A stretch of 64,000 nucleotides of DNA, from the NCBI RefSeq assembly GCF_000237925.1, contig NC_031496.1, positions 8,347,711 to 8,411,710 of the forward strand, given 5' to 3'. The position numbers and the translations under genes are program-made. The DNA is from Schistosoma mansoni (Eukaryota > Platyhelminthes > Trematoda > Strigeidida > Schistosomatidae). The notes beneath the pieces were generated by a model. The model did not search any database. It saw nothing but the letters and a program-made list of their open reading frames with translations, and was not told the DNA's origin. Below are positions 13,101 to 23,193 of this stretch, in pieces. Every line of letters starts with the position of its first letter. Position 1 is the first letter of the stretch.

Positions 13101-16100
13101 TGTAGAGGTAGTAAAAGTATAAGCAGTAATCGGAAAGATTAAGGTTTGAGGATGTTATTCAAGGATTATGATCCAGTGAAATAAATTTGGAAAGAGAAAA
13201 AAGATAGAGACATGAAGAATTCAGAAAACTAAACTTTGGGAAAACACAAAGAGTAGATGCACCTTCACCATTGCAAACGATTTTGAGCCATGTCATTCAA
13301 GGTCTCTAACCATCGGTTGCTGTTATCTCGTGGATCCCAACCAGGTAGTCTACACCTACCAACATGGCTCAGTCCACTTGTCAGTGACTTCATGGATTTG
13401 TGCCACGTTTTGGTCTGGCGGCCCCTAGCTTTCTTCCAACCTACTCCTACACCATAAAACATTGAACGTCGGGGCAGTCGGTGGTTGGGCATACGTAACA
13501 CGTGTCACAGCCATCTCAACTGATGAAGTTTCACTACTTCACCAATTGATTTGCCATCCTTATCTAGTACCCGTTTCCTAACCACTGCATTATTTACTCG
13601 GTGGTCCCAGGATATACGAGCAATACTTCGGAGATACCTTTGATCGAATACTAGTAGCCTACGAATATCCTCTACTCTTACCGGCCATGTTTCACTGCCA
13701 TAAAGTAGGACAGAACGAACTGCTGTGCAGTAAACCCGTTTTTTGATTGCTAGACGGATATCTCGCCTACGCCATGAATGACGCAAGTTGGCAAAAGCTA
13801 GACGAGCCTTCTTTATCCGTGCTGAGATTTCGTCAAACACCAGACCACAAGGGCTGATGAGACTCCCAAGTTAAGTGAAGCGGTCAGCGCTCTCAACTAC
13901 TTCACTCTCTATCATTAGTTCAAGTGTCGATGCAACCCAATCCTGAAGTAACATTTTGCATTTCGAAGGAGAGAATCGCATCCCGAACATACCTGCATTG
14001 TTGCTTATAGTGGTCAGAAGACTTTGCATTGTGTCAGCGTCTTCACCAAATAGAACTATGTCATCGGCGTATTCTAAGTCAACAAATGAATCTCCCGGTA
14101 AAAGTTCAACTCCTGGAGATTTAGATGATGAAAGTGTTATTTCTAAAAGCACGTCTACGATAAAGTTGAACAAGAATGGAGAGAGTGGACAGCCCTGACG
14201 AACACAACTTGAGGTTATCAATTCTGATGACAGTTCTCCATAAACTCTAACTCGACCAGTTGTGTTCGAGTAGAGAGCCTTGATGAGGCTAATGTACTTC
14301 TTTGGTACTCCTTTCAGTGACAAACACTGCCATAGAACCTCACAATCAACTGAGTCTAATGCCGCCTTAAGGTCGAGAAATACTGCGATTGTAGGGCGTT
14401 TGAATGTGTGTCTCATGTTCTAGGACCTGACGTAGGGTGAATATCTGGTCTATACAACCACTTCCAGGTCGAAAACCAGCCTGGTTTCCTCTAGTCCACT
14501 TTTCACAAGCTTTGGTTAAGCAACGAAGTATTATTAAAGCTAATATTTTAGACACTATATTAGTCAAACTGATCCCTCTGTTATTGTCACAAGAGGACTT
14601 TTGTCCTTTCTTATAGACTGGCACAATCAGTGATTGGGACCAGTCAGATGGGATTAAGTCTAGTTCCCAGATTCTACCTAAGACCTCAGTCAATCTCGCT
14701 GCTAGTACTGGACCACCATCCTTAAAAATCTCAGGAGTAAACCTGTCAGGGCCTGCTGCTCTCCCTCGCTTCAGATTTCCTATAGCTTTTTCAACCTCGT
14801 AAAGAGTTGAAGGACTTACATCAATTTGCCATTCAGGACGACTGGGGATCGTGGGAAACCGAAGTGTAGCTGAAGGCCAATTGAACTGACCCCTAAAGTG
14901 TTCTATCCATCGATCCAATCTCCTGGATTGAGAATGGATAATATATCCATCTTTTTCCGAGATAGTTCCGCTGACAGTTGGGTTCCTAATACCGGTTTCT
15001 TTATCAAGTCTGAACAGTTGTATGCTGTTGCCTATTGCTACTGCCTTTTCCATCTCTCTTGCTTTCGCTACCCACCACTGTTCGCGATCATTGCGTAGGC
15101 TTCTTGTTAACATGCGCTTAGGCTTACTCCCCTCTTCATTATGTTCAGAGCCAGATGGGATGAGTTTTTGAGCATCTATCAGTGCAGTAGATGCTGCTGA
15201 GATCCATTGTTTATCCCTAACCTTATGGTTTACCGTACTAGCAGATATCACTGCTGTTTCCACAGCTTTTCGGATGTCATTCCACTCTGGCTCAGGTTGG
15301 GCACAACTTACACAGCTGCCTAACTGTTTTTCTAGTTGTTCCGGAAATATATTCTTAGCTTGCCTATCGTTAAGTAGAACCGTTAGAGGCTTCCCTGCAG
15401 TGTCTTTCCTACGTCCAGTAAGAGGCAGATTGGTACGTGCTCGCATTAGAGCATGATCTGAATCTAAACATGCACTCCAGAATAAGCGACAGTCTTCTAT
15501 TGAGCCCCTCCATCGGTGACTGATAGCGATGTGATCTAGTCGGGTCCAACGTTGGGGCGAATTCGGGGGTTGCCACGTCAAAAGATGTTTTTCCTTGTTC
15601 TAAAAGTTAGTATTTGCTAGAAACAGGCGGATTTTTGATATGTTAGCTCAGTTCTTCTAAGGGCCTTACCTCCGGAGACGGAAATCCGTGAGGTAAGGTG
15701 AGGCGAGACATTTTTAGGGTCGACCTTTTTTAACCCCTTCCTTCCTTCCTTGTGAGAAGGCAGCATCGCTGCAGATTATGGTTGTCCGAGGGAAACACCT
15801 TACTGCTGTCACACCCCTCTACAGTCAGCAGTACGACTGCCCTCAGACCTTGAGTTGCTGGTTGTAATCTTACCGTTTTCCGATCAACCTGCGTGGCATG
15901 GTAGAACCTACAGGAACATATGTTCCAGTCAATATAACTCGGTTGCGTCATCACGATAGGCAAGCCCGACCACTACGTCAAGGTAGCAGCTACGGTCGTG
16001 ACATTTAAACAAGACTGATCCATTATTGGGTGGACGACATATCTTTGAAATATGTATTCAGGTTGTTAAAAACATTTATTCACTTCCAATTCAATTGGTA

Positions 16101-18548
16101 GGTCGGTCGTTTGCTCATACGTTTTCTTTTTATATTGCAAATTTTAATGTCCTTAGTAGTTGATGTTTTCTTTTGTAAATAATCCCCGGTGTTTGTTTTT
16201 GTTGGTATCAAAGGAAATTTATCAAATCACATTCATCATTAGTTGATATTTGTTTGCCAACTAACATCGCTTACGTTATGGATGTTCACTCTTTTTATCG
16301 CTATATATTTCAGTCTGTGATAAAGCTTTGGAAAATTTTATGGGCCCAAATTCTGCGTATAGTTTCAAGCAAACTATATCTTTATTCAGTTAGTCTTAAA
16401 GACTTACTGACAATTTCCTTGTGTCCTAAAGTATATCATGCATTTCATGGACAATTATCTTAGCAATCTTTCTGTTTGTTCTTTATCTTTAGTCTGAATC
16501 CTTATAATACAGCTGTATTAAGTCGTGGGGATATACTATGCCCTTATTGTGAAAACGTAAAACAACAGCATGTTCATATACCTTGTACAGCAGCCGCATG
16601 CTATGCTTTTATTCGTCATGTTAATTTTCCTATAATTGGTTCACGCTGTGTAATCATTGGTGGTGGTCGTCTTGTCGGAGCACCCACAGCGGATTTGTTG
16701 TCACGATCGTGCGGTGCAACGGTTATACAATGTCACATACAGTCAAATAATATTAACGAAGAAATTAATCGAGGTGATGTTGTCATCTCAGCAGTTGGAC
16801 ATCCAAGATTAATAAAGGGTGAATGGATTAAACCAGGAGCATTGGTAATTGATTGCGGCTATTCTGTTCTGAATGGTAGGTGGGAATAGATCTGTTGTTT
16901 TAAGCTTTAATATGTCTTTTTGTAAACATTACTTTCATGCTTGTTTGTCTACGTTCACTGAAATGTTGATGAAGTATGCTAGTTTGAACTGACAGTTGTT
17001 CGTTCTAACTTCTACAACTCGAATACCTGATGGACATAGTAGGTTGGTGGTATGCACAACCAAATGGTTCAGGAAGAATATGTTGTACTTTGGTTATTAA
17101 TGTACTTGTAATAACTTGAAAGACGAAAACTGTGATATGTATGGTTTGCTATTAGTGGTATGGGGACAGTTCTTCTTTTCCCTGTTGCTCACGTCTTGAA
17201 AGAATAATTTTCCATGGGTAATCTAAAAAAGCCTGTATTAGTAGTGAATTTACCGACCTGAAGCATAAACACAGAGACCAAGGGACAGCTACTCGAGGCC
17301 GGTCACACACGACCACTTTGTGGCCAGATTTTGATGTGTTAGTTCTATGCTTCAGAAGGCCTTATCACTGAATACACAAATTATCTGGGTAGTATGAGGT
17401 GTGACATTTTAGGGTTTACCTTTTCTAACCTCCTTTCATTATGTGGAGGTAGTATTGTGGTGTGTGCCACTGATTTCGACAGATATAAGTAGTAGGTATC
17501 ATCAATTGGAAGTGAATTGCCTGGAGGCAGAAGGTTAAGAAGATCAAGGAAAAGAGAACGAGAACAGAGAATGATTGGTGTGGAAGTGAAGGAACAATGA
17601 AGTTTAAGACGATTGATTGACATTTCGCAAATGAAGTATTTACTGTATGATTCTCAGATTTCACTGAGAGATTCTATAATTTTGTGTTGAAATACATTTG
17701 GTTGTCCCCACTTGTGTTCTCCTTCACTACAATACCTCTGGAGATTCTGTTTGTCTGAAGGAAACACCTTACAGCAACCACATCCATGTACGGTTAGAAG
17801 AATAACTTCTCCCTCTTAACTTAAGTTACTGCTTCTAGTCTTACCGTTCCCTGATCTACCTGCTTGGTATGAACATAAAGGGTTGGTGTTTCGTCCAATA
17901 TAGGCCGAATAAATCATTATGATATGTAAACCCTACCACGACGTCAAGACAACAACTATGGTTTGGTTCAGACTAATTATTATCAAATTTAATTCGTCAG
18001 TTATTAGTGTAACTCGTTTCCTGAGTGCAGGAATTTATGTACTAAGCTTTGAGCAAACTGTTTTTATGAGGGCTGGTAATATTACCCAGCAACCCAAACC
18101 AAAGTAAGGGAGGGCGGAGTTTGAACCTGTAGCCTATTGGATAGAAGCCGGACACTTTAACTACTAAACTGTCATCAAAATTTGTTTCTTTGTAGGTTCA
18201 CTAATTGTTTCATTGAAGGATCTAGAACCGAACATTTTAGGTAACGTTATATAAATATACATATTTGTCATTACAGTTATTGCTATTTCCGTTTAAACAG
18301 ATCCTCGAAATCCAAACAAATCACGATGCGTCGGTGATGTAGAATTTGAAACAGCTATAGAGAATGCGAAGTGGATTACACCAGTTCCAGGTGGAGTTGG
18401 TCCAGTTTCAATCGCTATGTTATTTCGTAATACCGTGAATAGTGCTAAATGGTCTGTAGGATTAAATAATTCCATATGTTCTTGTTCAAATTATTCTGAA
18501 AATGACATCTTATCTAAAGAACATGCCGACAGAAAAGTATCTAGATAA
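7100..18548 (+). CDS. MTHFD1: Methylenetetrahydrofolate dehydrogenase/cyclohydrolase, MTHFD1-type (six exons found, 5' end missing)
   Basis: This enzyme interconverts 5,10-methylene-, 5,10-methenyl- and 10-formyl-tetrahydrofolate. Exons are 7100-7179, 8476-8589, 8627-8686, 11502-11578, 16493-16875 and 18301-18548; every junction has GT/AG and the phases match, giving 320 residues. Landmarks by residue: Y37..K41 (catalytic YxxxK), VHGITLQ|LPFDSD at 79-91 (family VHGFLVQLPLDSE), IPCT, the Rossmann segment [24 protein letters not shown] and [14 protein letters not shown]. The order and spacing follow the animal cytosolic dehydrogenase/cyclohydrolase domain. The protein ends about 30 residues after that domain, so no formate-THF ligase domain is attached here. 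Odd points: KDVDG has become KDVEG, GRSK has become GGGR in the nucleotide-binding loop, and about 10 extra residues lie before IPCT. The initiator exon was not found. It could be an MTHFD2-like paralogue, but the VHG and LDSE-like segments favour MTHFD1. Confidence 0.9.
8476..8589 (+). CDS. MTHFD1: MTHFD exon B (YxxxK active-site exon)
   Basis: Bounded by tgtag and gtgaga, phase 0 at both ends, 38 codons. It encodes [17 protein letters not shown]..., which aligns with VGxxxxSxxYxxxK of the family. The Tyr and Lys correspond to human Y52 and K56, the catalytic pair for the cyclohydrolase and dehydrogenase reactions. Confidence 0.9.
8627..8686 (+). CDS. MTHFD1: MTHFD exon C (after a 37-nt intron)
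   Basis: Twenty codons encoding [20 protein letters not shown]. The acceptor ..aataaag and donor gtaagt are phase 0. Reading through from exon B hits a stop within three codons, and the match to the family resumes only in another frame at 8627, so an intron of 8590-8626 is the simplest reading. The last Gln corresponds to human Q100. Confidence 0.8.
8750..9610 (+). mobile_element. RTE-family-I LINE, 3' half, heavily decayed
   Basis: The plus strand reads [20 protein letters not shown] near 8785-8850, then [20 protein letters not shown] near 9070, then [13 protein letters not shown] near 9245-9285. These follow the order of the C-terminal region in the better copy at 15612-13003 ([41 protein letters not shown]). 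The shared 3' tail with gtcagtcagctacaacgtag is at 9533-9550. Stops and shifts are frequent. It sits in the MTHFD intron between exons C and D. Confidence 0.75.
9611..11501. other. MTHFD intron sequence without recognisable element
   Basis: Open frames here (such as 9980-10225) show no family motif or splice-bounded conservation. The sequence near 10960-11260 is less AT-rich and may be an old repeat, but nothing else in the window matches it clearly. Confidence 0.35.
11502..11578 (+). CDS. MTHFD1: MTHFD exon D
   Basis: The acceptor ttttttgaag precedes 11502 and the donor gtacgt starts at 11579. It encodes [13 protein letters not shown]... and ends KDVE plus two bases of a Gly codon. The position of the folate-contacting Asp (human D125, in KDVDG) is Glu here. 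Confidence 0.88.
11640..12050 (+). repeat. Dispersed repeat A, copy 1
   Basis: Shares long stretches (GATGGTGCACATGGGCTCCA, tggtcaccggctacca, gagaaaaccacctg) with copies at 20165-19738 and 38336-38880, and ends in the same tail (ccaatatttatgtgt followed by an AAATA run). An A-rich run of short repeats at one end is typical of a retroposon 3' tail. The open frames on both strands inside it recur in the other copies and are not host genes. The parent family is not identified. Copy 1 lies in the MTHFD intron before exon E. Confidence 0.7.
13003..15612 (-). mobile_element. RTE-family-I LINE, 5'-truncated, with endonuclease end, reverse transcriptase and C-terminus
   Basis: Read on the minus strand. 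The C-terminal end of an apurinic-type endonuclease ([19 protein letters not shown], then [11 protein letters not shown]) is at 15540-15420. A reverse transcriptase follows: [73 protein letters not shown] and [11 protein letters not shown], to about 13960. The C-terminal region has [25 protein letters not shown] and [16 protein letters not shown], to 13265. The ORF is broken by a shift near 14370-14416, another near 13871-13840 and a stop at 13505-13503, so it is dead but fairly young. The endonuclease N-terminus is missing. It is antisense to the MTHFD gene in its intron. Endonuclease and RT motifs place it in the RTE clade; schistosome SR2/SR3-type elements are likely kin. Confidence 0.88.
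15620..16010 (+). repeat. Dispersed repeat D, partial copy
   Basis: Matches 17240-17960 in two blocks: gacattttTAGGG...ccttttttaacc near 15709-15740, and gaaacaccttac followed by related text near 15795-15990 (for example taccgttttccgatcaacctgc against taccgttccctgatctacct). The segment between is shorter here. The element type is not recognised. It directly abuts the 5' end of the RTE copy. Confidence 0.5.
16493..16875 (+). CDS. MTHFD1: MTHFD exon E (nucleotide-binding domain)
   Basis: The largest exon, preceded by a pyrimidine-rich acceptor ending atctttag and followed by gtaggt. It encodes [13 protein letters not shown], an insertion relative to human, IPCTAAAC, the dinucleotide-binding segment [30 protein letters not shown] and [15 protein letters not shown]. 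The family GRSK loop reads GGGR. Confidence 0.93.
17230..17960 (+). repeat. Dispersed repeat D, longest copy
   Basis: Shares blocks with 15620-16010, 54640-54975 (attaagacaattggttgttatttt against tttaagacgattgattgacattt; tccccag..gtgt near the end) and, reversed, 58380-58600. I found no coding motif, tRNA-like head or hammerhead. It could be a non-autonomous DNA transposon or the untranslated end of a longer element. It lies in the last MTHFD intron. Confidence 0.5.
18060..18180 (-). repeat. tRNA-like retroposon head, decayed
   Basis: On the minus strand a box-A-like stretch (gacagtttagtagttaaag) is followed about 40 bp later by a box-B-like ggttcaaactcc. This is the layout of the tRNA-derived heads of the other retroposons here. 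No complete hammerhead core was found after it. Confidence 0.4.
18301..18548 (+). CDS. MTHFD1: MTHFD last exon (PGGVGP motif and stop)
   Basis: Follows the acceptor ..taaacag. It encodes [36 protein letters not shown] and a divergent Ser/Asn-rich tail of about 30 residues ending KVSR and a TAA stop at 18546-18548. Confidence 0.92.
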
Positions 18549-18869
18549 AAGGGATGATAACAGCTATCTTAGTTAATCTAATCAATGGATATTGTTTTTA
18601 GTTAAACATTCTGTACTTATTCAATTATCTTGAACGAATTCTAAACCAGACATTTATTTTAAACTGTTTCTACTACCTTCTATTAATTAGCGTATCGCTA
18701 ATCGTAATATAGGCAGAAGTGATATTAAGCTCTCTGTTACTTATTTGTATACTCAATTACTATTACTTTCAACTGAGTATTTTAACTTCATGCAATTAGC
18801 ATCTTGTGATGTATAATGTAAAATACCCCAACTACAAACAAAAGCACACAGCTCTTATTGTTCATATGA

Positions 18870-18875
18870 AATAAA
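18870..18875 (+). terminator. Candidate polyadenylation signal for the folate gene
   Basis: An AATAAA hexamer lies about 320 bp after the stop codon at 18548. No transcript evidence is available, and the region is AT-rich enough for chance occurrence. Confidence 0.35.
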
Positions 18876-19079
18876 AACATATTTTAAGTATATCGGTACA
18901 GTTTTCATTATGAATTGTTTCTGTTAATATGTATCATATTTACAATTGTTGGCTGTGTGATTCTGACGTTCGAACGTGTTTAAAATTTAGTAGCCACAAG
19001 GAAATTAAGGAATAATTACAATTGGTCAATCATTGAACAGCGATCAATGTCTTGTTTGTGTAAGCGTTTAGTGTTGATC

Positions 19080-19330
19080 GAATTCTGTCGACCAGGTTAC
19101 TGTATGACCACTAGTGTGAGTGACTTGACTATGGTGAGATGTTATGTGTTCGGATGTCGTGACAGCAATAGGTCGGTGGTAACACCTCAGAATGTGAATC
19201 TAAAGGATGCAGGTTAGAATCCTACTAGGTACTTCGTAATAACGAGTGCTAAATGGCACGAAACCCGAGTCCAGAGTTTCCTGTTGACTACCTTTAACCA
19301 CATAGCATCGCTGAATAATGTCAGGGTTAG
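19080..19330 (+). repeat. T-family hammerhead retroposon, decayed copy
   Basis: Resembles 53289-53590: a tRNA-like head (ggtcggtggtaacacctcag, with gttagaatcct in the box-B position) followed by a hammerhead remnant with acgagtgctaaatggcacgaaac, and a tail containing tttcctgttgacta. The stem II pairing GTGC/GCAC and GAAAC remain. The left core (CTGANGA) is damaged. Confidence 0.6.
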
Positions 19331-19737
19331 TGACTCTTGAAAAGTAACCATCAATTCATTAGCGAACGAATATGTTTTTTATTAATCGTAAGGGTCTTTA
19401 TTACTTCTTAAATATTAAAGACTAAACCCAACTGGACAATGTCGAGGGTCTTTATGAATGTGAAGTTTTAGATCCCGACCTGAATATACAAACATTTGTA
19501 ACCGGTGAAAAATTTCGTATCCCTTGAATAAGTTGATGGTCATCATGGCTTTGACGTTGAAATAGATAATTGCTGAATATAGAACGGTATCGGAAACATA
19601 GTAACAAATGAAAAATGGGAATAAAACAGTATATATTTCTTGATACTGGCTGAAAGCAATCAGGTAGATAAAATGATGCGGTAAAATAATTTGTTCACAG
19701 TCAGATTTAAATATATATTTCACTTTTCTAGGGTGAA
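19331..19737. other. No recognisable feature between two repeats
   Basis: AT-rich spacer downstream of the folate gene. The minus-strand open frame overlapping this area continues into repeat A and has no family motif, so it is not called as a gene. Confidence 0.4.
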
Positions 19738-20165
19738 ATCGGGTTTTATTTATGTAAAAACATAAATATTGGTACAAAGGGGGCACCAAATGCATATGAG
19801 CCACACAAGTCACTTGATTTGTGTGAGGGCTGTGATACTGCCCGGGTGCCCAAACCGAAACAGGTGGTTTTCTCAGGGGGCCACACCCGGAACCTTTGAC
19901 CTAAAGATCTGATCCACAAGGCAGCGAAGCATCGTGAGGAGATGCAGTCCCATGGTAGCCGGTGACCAACGATTGATCCATACGCCATTTGTTCCTTCAG
20001 GGCACTGGAGCCCATGTGCACCACTGGCTTGGAATCAGGGTTTTCCAACTCCCTTAGGTGGACTTTCTGTGTCCATCAACCCGGTTAAAGCGCCGGACAT
20101 TCGTTTTTTGTCATCTGAATTTCGTGAACAACACCCCCGCTACGAGAAGGCAGTTTTAAGTTGAA
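19738..20165 (-). repeat. Dispersed repeat A, copy 2
   Basis: Reverse-oriented copy. The tail (tttatttatg..aacataaatattgg on the plus strand) is at 19745-19775, followed by the complement of the gagaaaaccacctg and accggctaccatggga blocks. It is closest to copy 3 at 38336-38880 and shares the extra upstream segment with GCGCCGGACATTCG. Apparent open frames on both strands are repeat-borne. Confidence 0.75.
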
Positions 20166-23091
20166 CTTTATCGGTGATTCACGTACCTGAAATGGACTTA
20201 ACAATGTCTGTTAACTTGGTGCGATTGGACCTTGTGGATTGTTTTAAATGAATAGTCAAATTAAGAAGTTGACATTTTTACGGCTAATCAAGCTATGGTG
20301 TTTCAGGACCTGTTTGTTCGAGTTGGCTATTAATGCAGTTGAGCGGAATGGTTCAACATAATTATGTAAACTGATAGATGGACATAAGTGTCTGAGATTA
20401 GCGTCTTACTATTTATGTATACAAATCATTAATTTAAGAACATAATTTTCATGTAGTATGTTCCTGGATATTTAACTAGGTAGTTTGTTAAATATTTTAT
20501 TCATATTATCACCAATAAGTCTCTTCGTCATTTATAAAGCGTGTTCAGGATTCTTGATGGATTATTCCGTAGTTTTACTTAATTACATGACCGGTTATTC
20601 TTCATCGGCAACTGTTTTAAATTAGGAAACGAAGTAAATATTCTCATTCTGTTTTGTCATATGCTGTTAAGCTGTCGTTGGCTACGTAAATGTTGCACTC
20701 CTAGTACGACAACCGGTGTTAAACTTTTAGAACAAATCATACTATCTATTTGCGTCTCAATTTTTCATCATTCTTCTTGTGGGATATAGGGTATGAATCG
20801 TAGTAGTTCAACCAAAACAATATAGGCCTGTTTTCCAGTTATCACGCCCATTCTATTTGATGAATGGTTCGTGAATAATAAAACTATTGAGACTCACTGT
20901 TAATTTCTATGACTGTTAAATCACATTATTAGTTTTGTAAAATAACCGAAAAACGTGTTACGCTATACCGTCAAGCACGTATTAAATGCTATTGACAAAA
21001 ATTTACCCTTTAGACGAAACAGAGGCCACAACAGATCATTAAACTTCATGAGCATCTCAAAGCAACGAAAAGTAGTGATCAACGCGTTGACGAGTGAACT
21101 TTTCATTGTAACTAATAATCGTCGGTTTAACATGTACACATTGTTCTGATTGGTCGACCGGTAATTCCGCAATCTACATTTTTCGTATTCTAAGGCATTA
21201 ATTGGAAGATAATAATTTAGGTCATTCAAGCTTACGCTAAAAATACTTATTTAGATACGTCACGTGGCATACCTACAGAAATGTTTCTTTTCCCCACCAA
21301 AAGTTAGGGAGCGTTTTTTGAGAATTGATGTCCTTTTTACTCAGTAGCGATATGTTTAGCCAATGCTTCAGTCGAAACTTAATGGGAACGACAATTTTTG
21401 TATAACTGGCACATATATGTTAAGTGGGTCAAGTAATAGTTGGTAGTTGTTGAAAGAATACAAAATATCAATTAAGTCAACTTGACGAGTGTCGTCTATA
21501 TACTTGTTAAATCAATTAATGACCGAACCGAGTTGGTTGTTTTCAATGCCTGCCACCCGTTCCTATACACGTTAGAAGACGATAGTTGCACAAGTAAGTA
21601 ACTAAATACTGAGATCTATAACACAAATTGGCGCTGACCGTTTTCACAAGCCCCCATTGAAATATTGTTCAAGTTGACTGAGGCTTCTTAGGTCTTTGGG
21701 CCAATAGGAAGTGTTTATTTTGGATACTTTAAACCTTGGGGTACCTCTAGTTGGAAATCCCACATATGTTATATAGTGATGCAAGCCTGATGGTCTTAGA
21801 AAATGCTCTCAGGACTAATTAGTAGATGTTACTGGTCGCCTCATAAAGCATTTCAATTAGTTTACAGTACTGAAAGCAACTATGAATTTTCCAAATCTGG
21901 TTCGCGTAAAACATTCATTCCCTGATTTTGCTCGAATTATATGGAAATGCGCAATATATATATGTCACCGATAGCATTAACATTACATAGTCAGGTAGGC
22001 GATCCGACTGGTCAGCTAAATGGAGATTTCCTTTCATAATGAATAACGACATATAATAATTACAAAATTGAAATACGAAGATATTTCAATTTCATCGATT
22101 GAAAAAACTGTACAACTTTCAAGAGTATTACTATATTACTATTACAAACTTCAACATGGGACGGATTTTCACTACAAATTGATGGTTGGATAACCATTAA
22201 AAACCAAGGGGTGCAAATAACTGATCTCGTAGTTCCGGAACCCTGAACAGTGCACACTGTAAACATCATACATGGTTGGTTGAGAATCTTCAAGTCATGA
22301 TAACTTTAACTCAGAGAGTCAGTCCAAGTTCTACTAATGCGCTACATTGCATGACGATCTGGTGTCATCGAAGATAGCTATCTCACCTACCGATTTGGCT
22401 AAACTTCTGATCACAGGCTTTCACTACAACTTCAAGAATCCATCTCTAATCTAATTACAAATGAAGGATTCCCCAAAAATCCTCTCATGACAATTCACTG
22501 TATCTCGTACATTAAAAGAAGTCAGAAATAAGTAACTCATAGAATGACACAAATACTGAAAGCCGAGTAAAATGAATGATACTACGTTGTTTTTTTTATG
22601 CATATCCATAAGCCAGAAGACTAAATCGTTTTTGAAGAAAGAAAACTGCAATATTATTACCATAAGCATTTTTGAAATGCGCAAATATCTACGCCAACAA
22701 AATTGAATATATGACCAAGATAGGGTTCGGTCCTTTTTTATCTTTTATGTGTTATGTTTTGAAAAAATATCGCTAACTTTCAAAATAGTTTGAACAAATA
22801 AACTGACCACATTATCTAAATACTTTCATACTCCTCTGTAACTATAACATACATGACATAATGAGTAAAAAAAAAGAGTAAACTACACAAACAAAAGAAG
22901 GAAATAAGTTTCCTAGAACAATAATATTAATGATAACAATGACAATAATAATGGAAATGATAATAAAATATAATCTGTAATAATGATATTTCGATTGAGT
23001 TCGAAGGCGATTGTTTAATGAATAGATGAGTAAGTGAATAAACAAATTATATTAGGCATATAGAATAAACTGGTAATTATATGTCTTATGT
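20166..23091. other. Intergenic spacer between two convergent host genes
   Basis: No conserved coding segment, tRNA-like head or repeat shared with the rest of the window. Open frames of 64-88 codons are of the size expected by chance. The folate gene (plus) and the RING gene (minus) converge on this spacer. Confidence 0.5.
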
Positions 23092-23193
23092 TTAGTTTGG
23101 AAGTGGATTCCCTTCAATCTGTTGTTGTATAGTGTCAGATAATGCTGCTCTTTGCAAAGCTGCTTCAACAGCTTTTCGTCGAGCGATAATTGA
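23092..23193 (-). CDS. RING gene last exon
   Basis: The acceptor ctctctttcag precedes [20 protein letters not shown] and [13 protein letters not shown], then TAA at 23094-23092. The strong acceptor and helix-forming composition support it. It is the only candidate terminal exon I found downstream in phase 0. Confidence 0.8.
   Translation of the reverse strand, partial: SIIARRKAVEAALQRAALSDTIQQQIEGNPLPN

Noticed and set aside
13956-15456. Plus-strand open frames inside 13003-15612
   Set aside because: They are shadows of the antisense RTE reverse transcriptase.
19746-20164. Overlapping open frames on both strands (MENPDSK..., [12 protein letters not shown]...)
   Set aside because: The same frames recur in repeat A at 11673-11855 and 38471-38859, so they are repeat-borne and not host genes.
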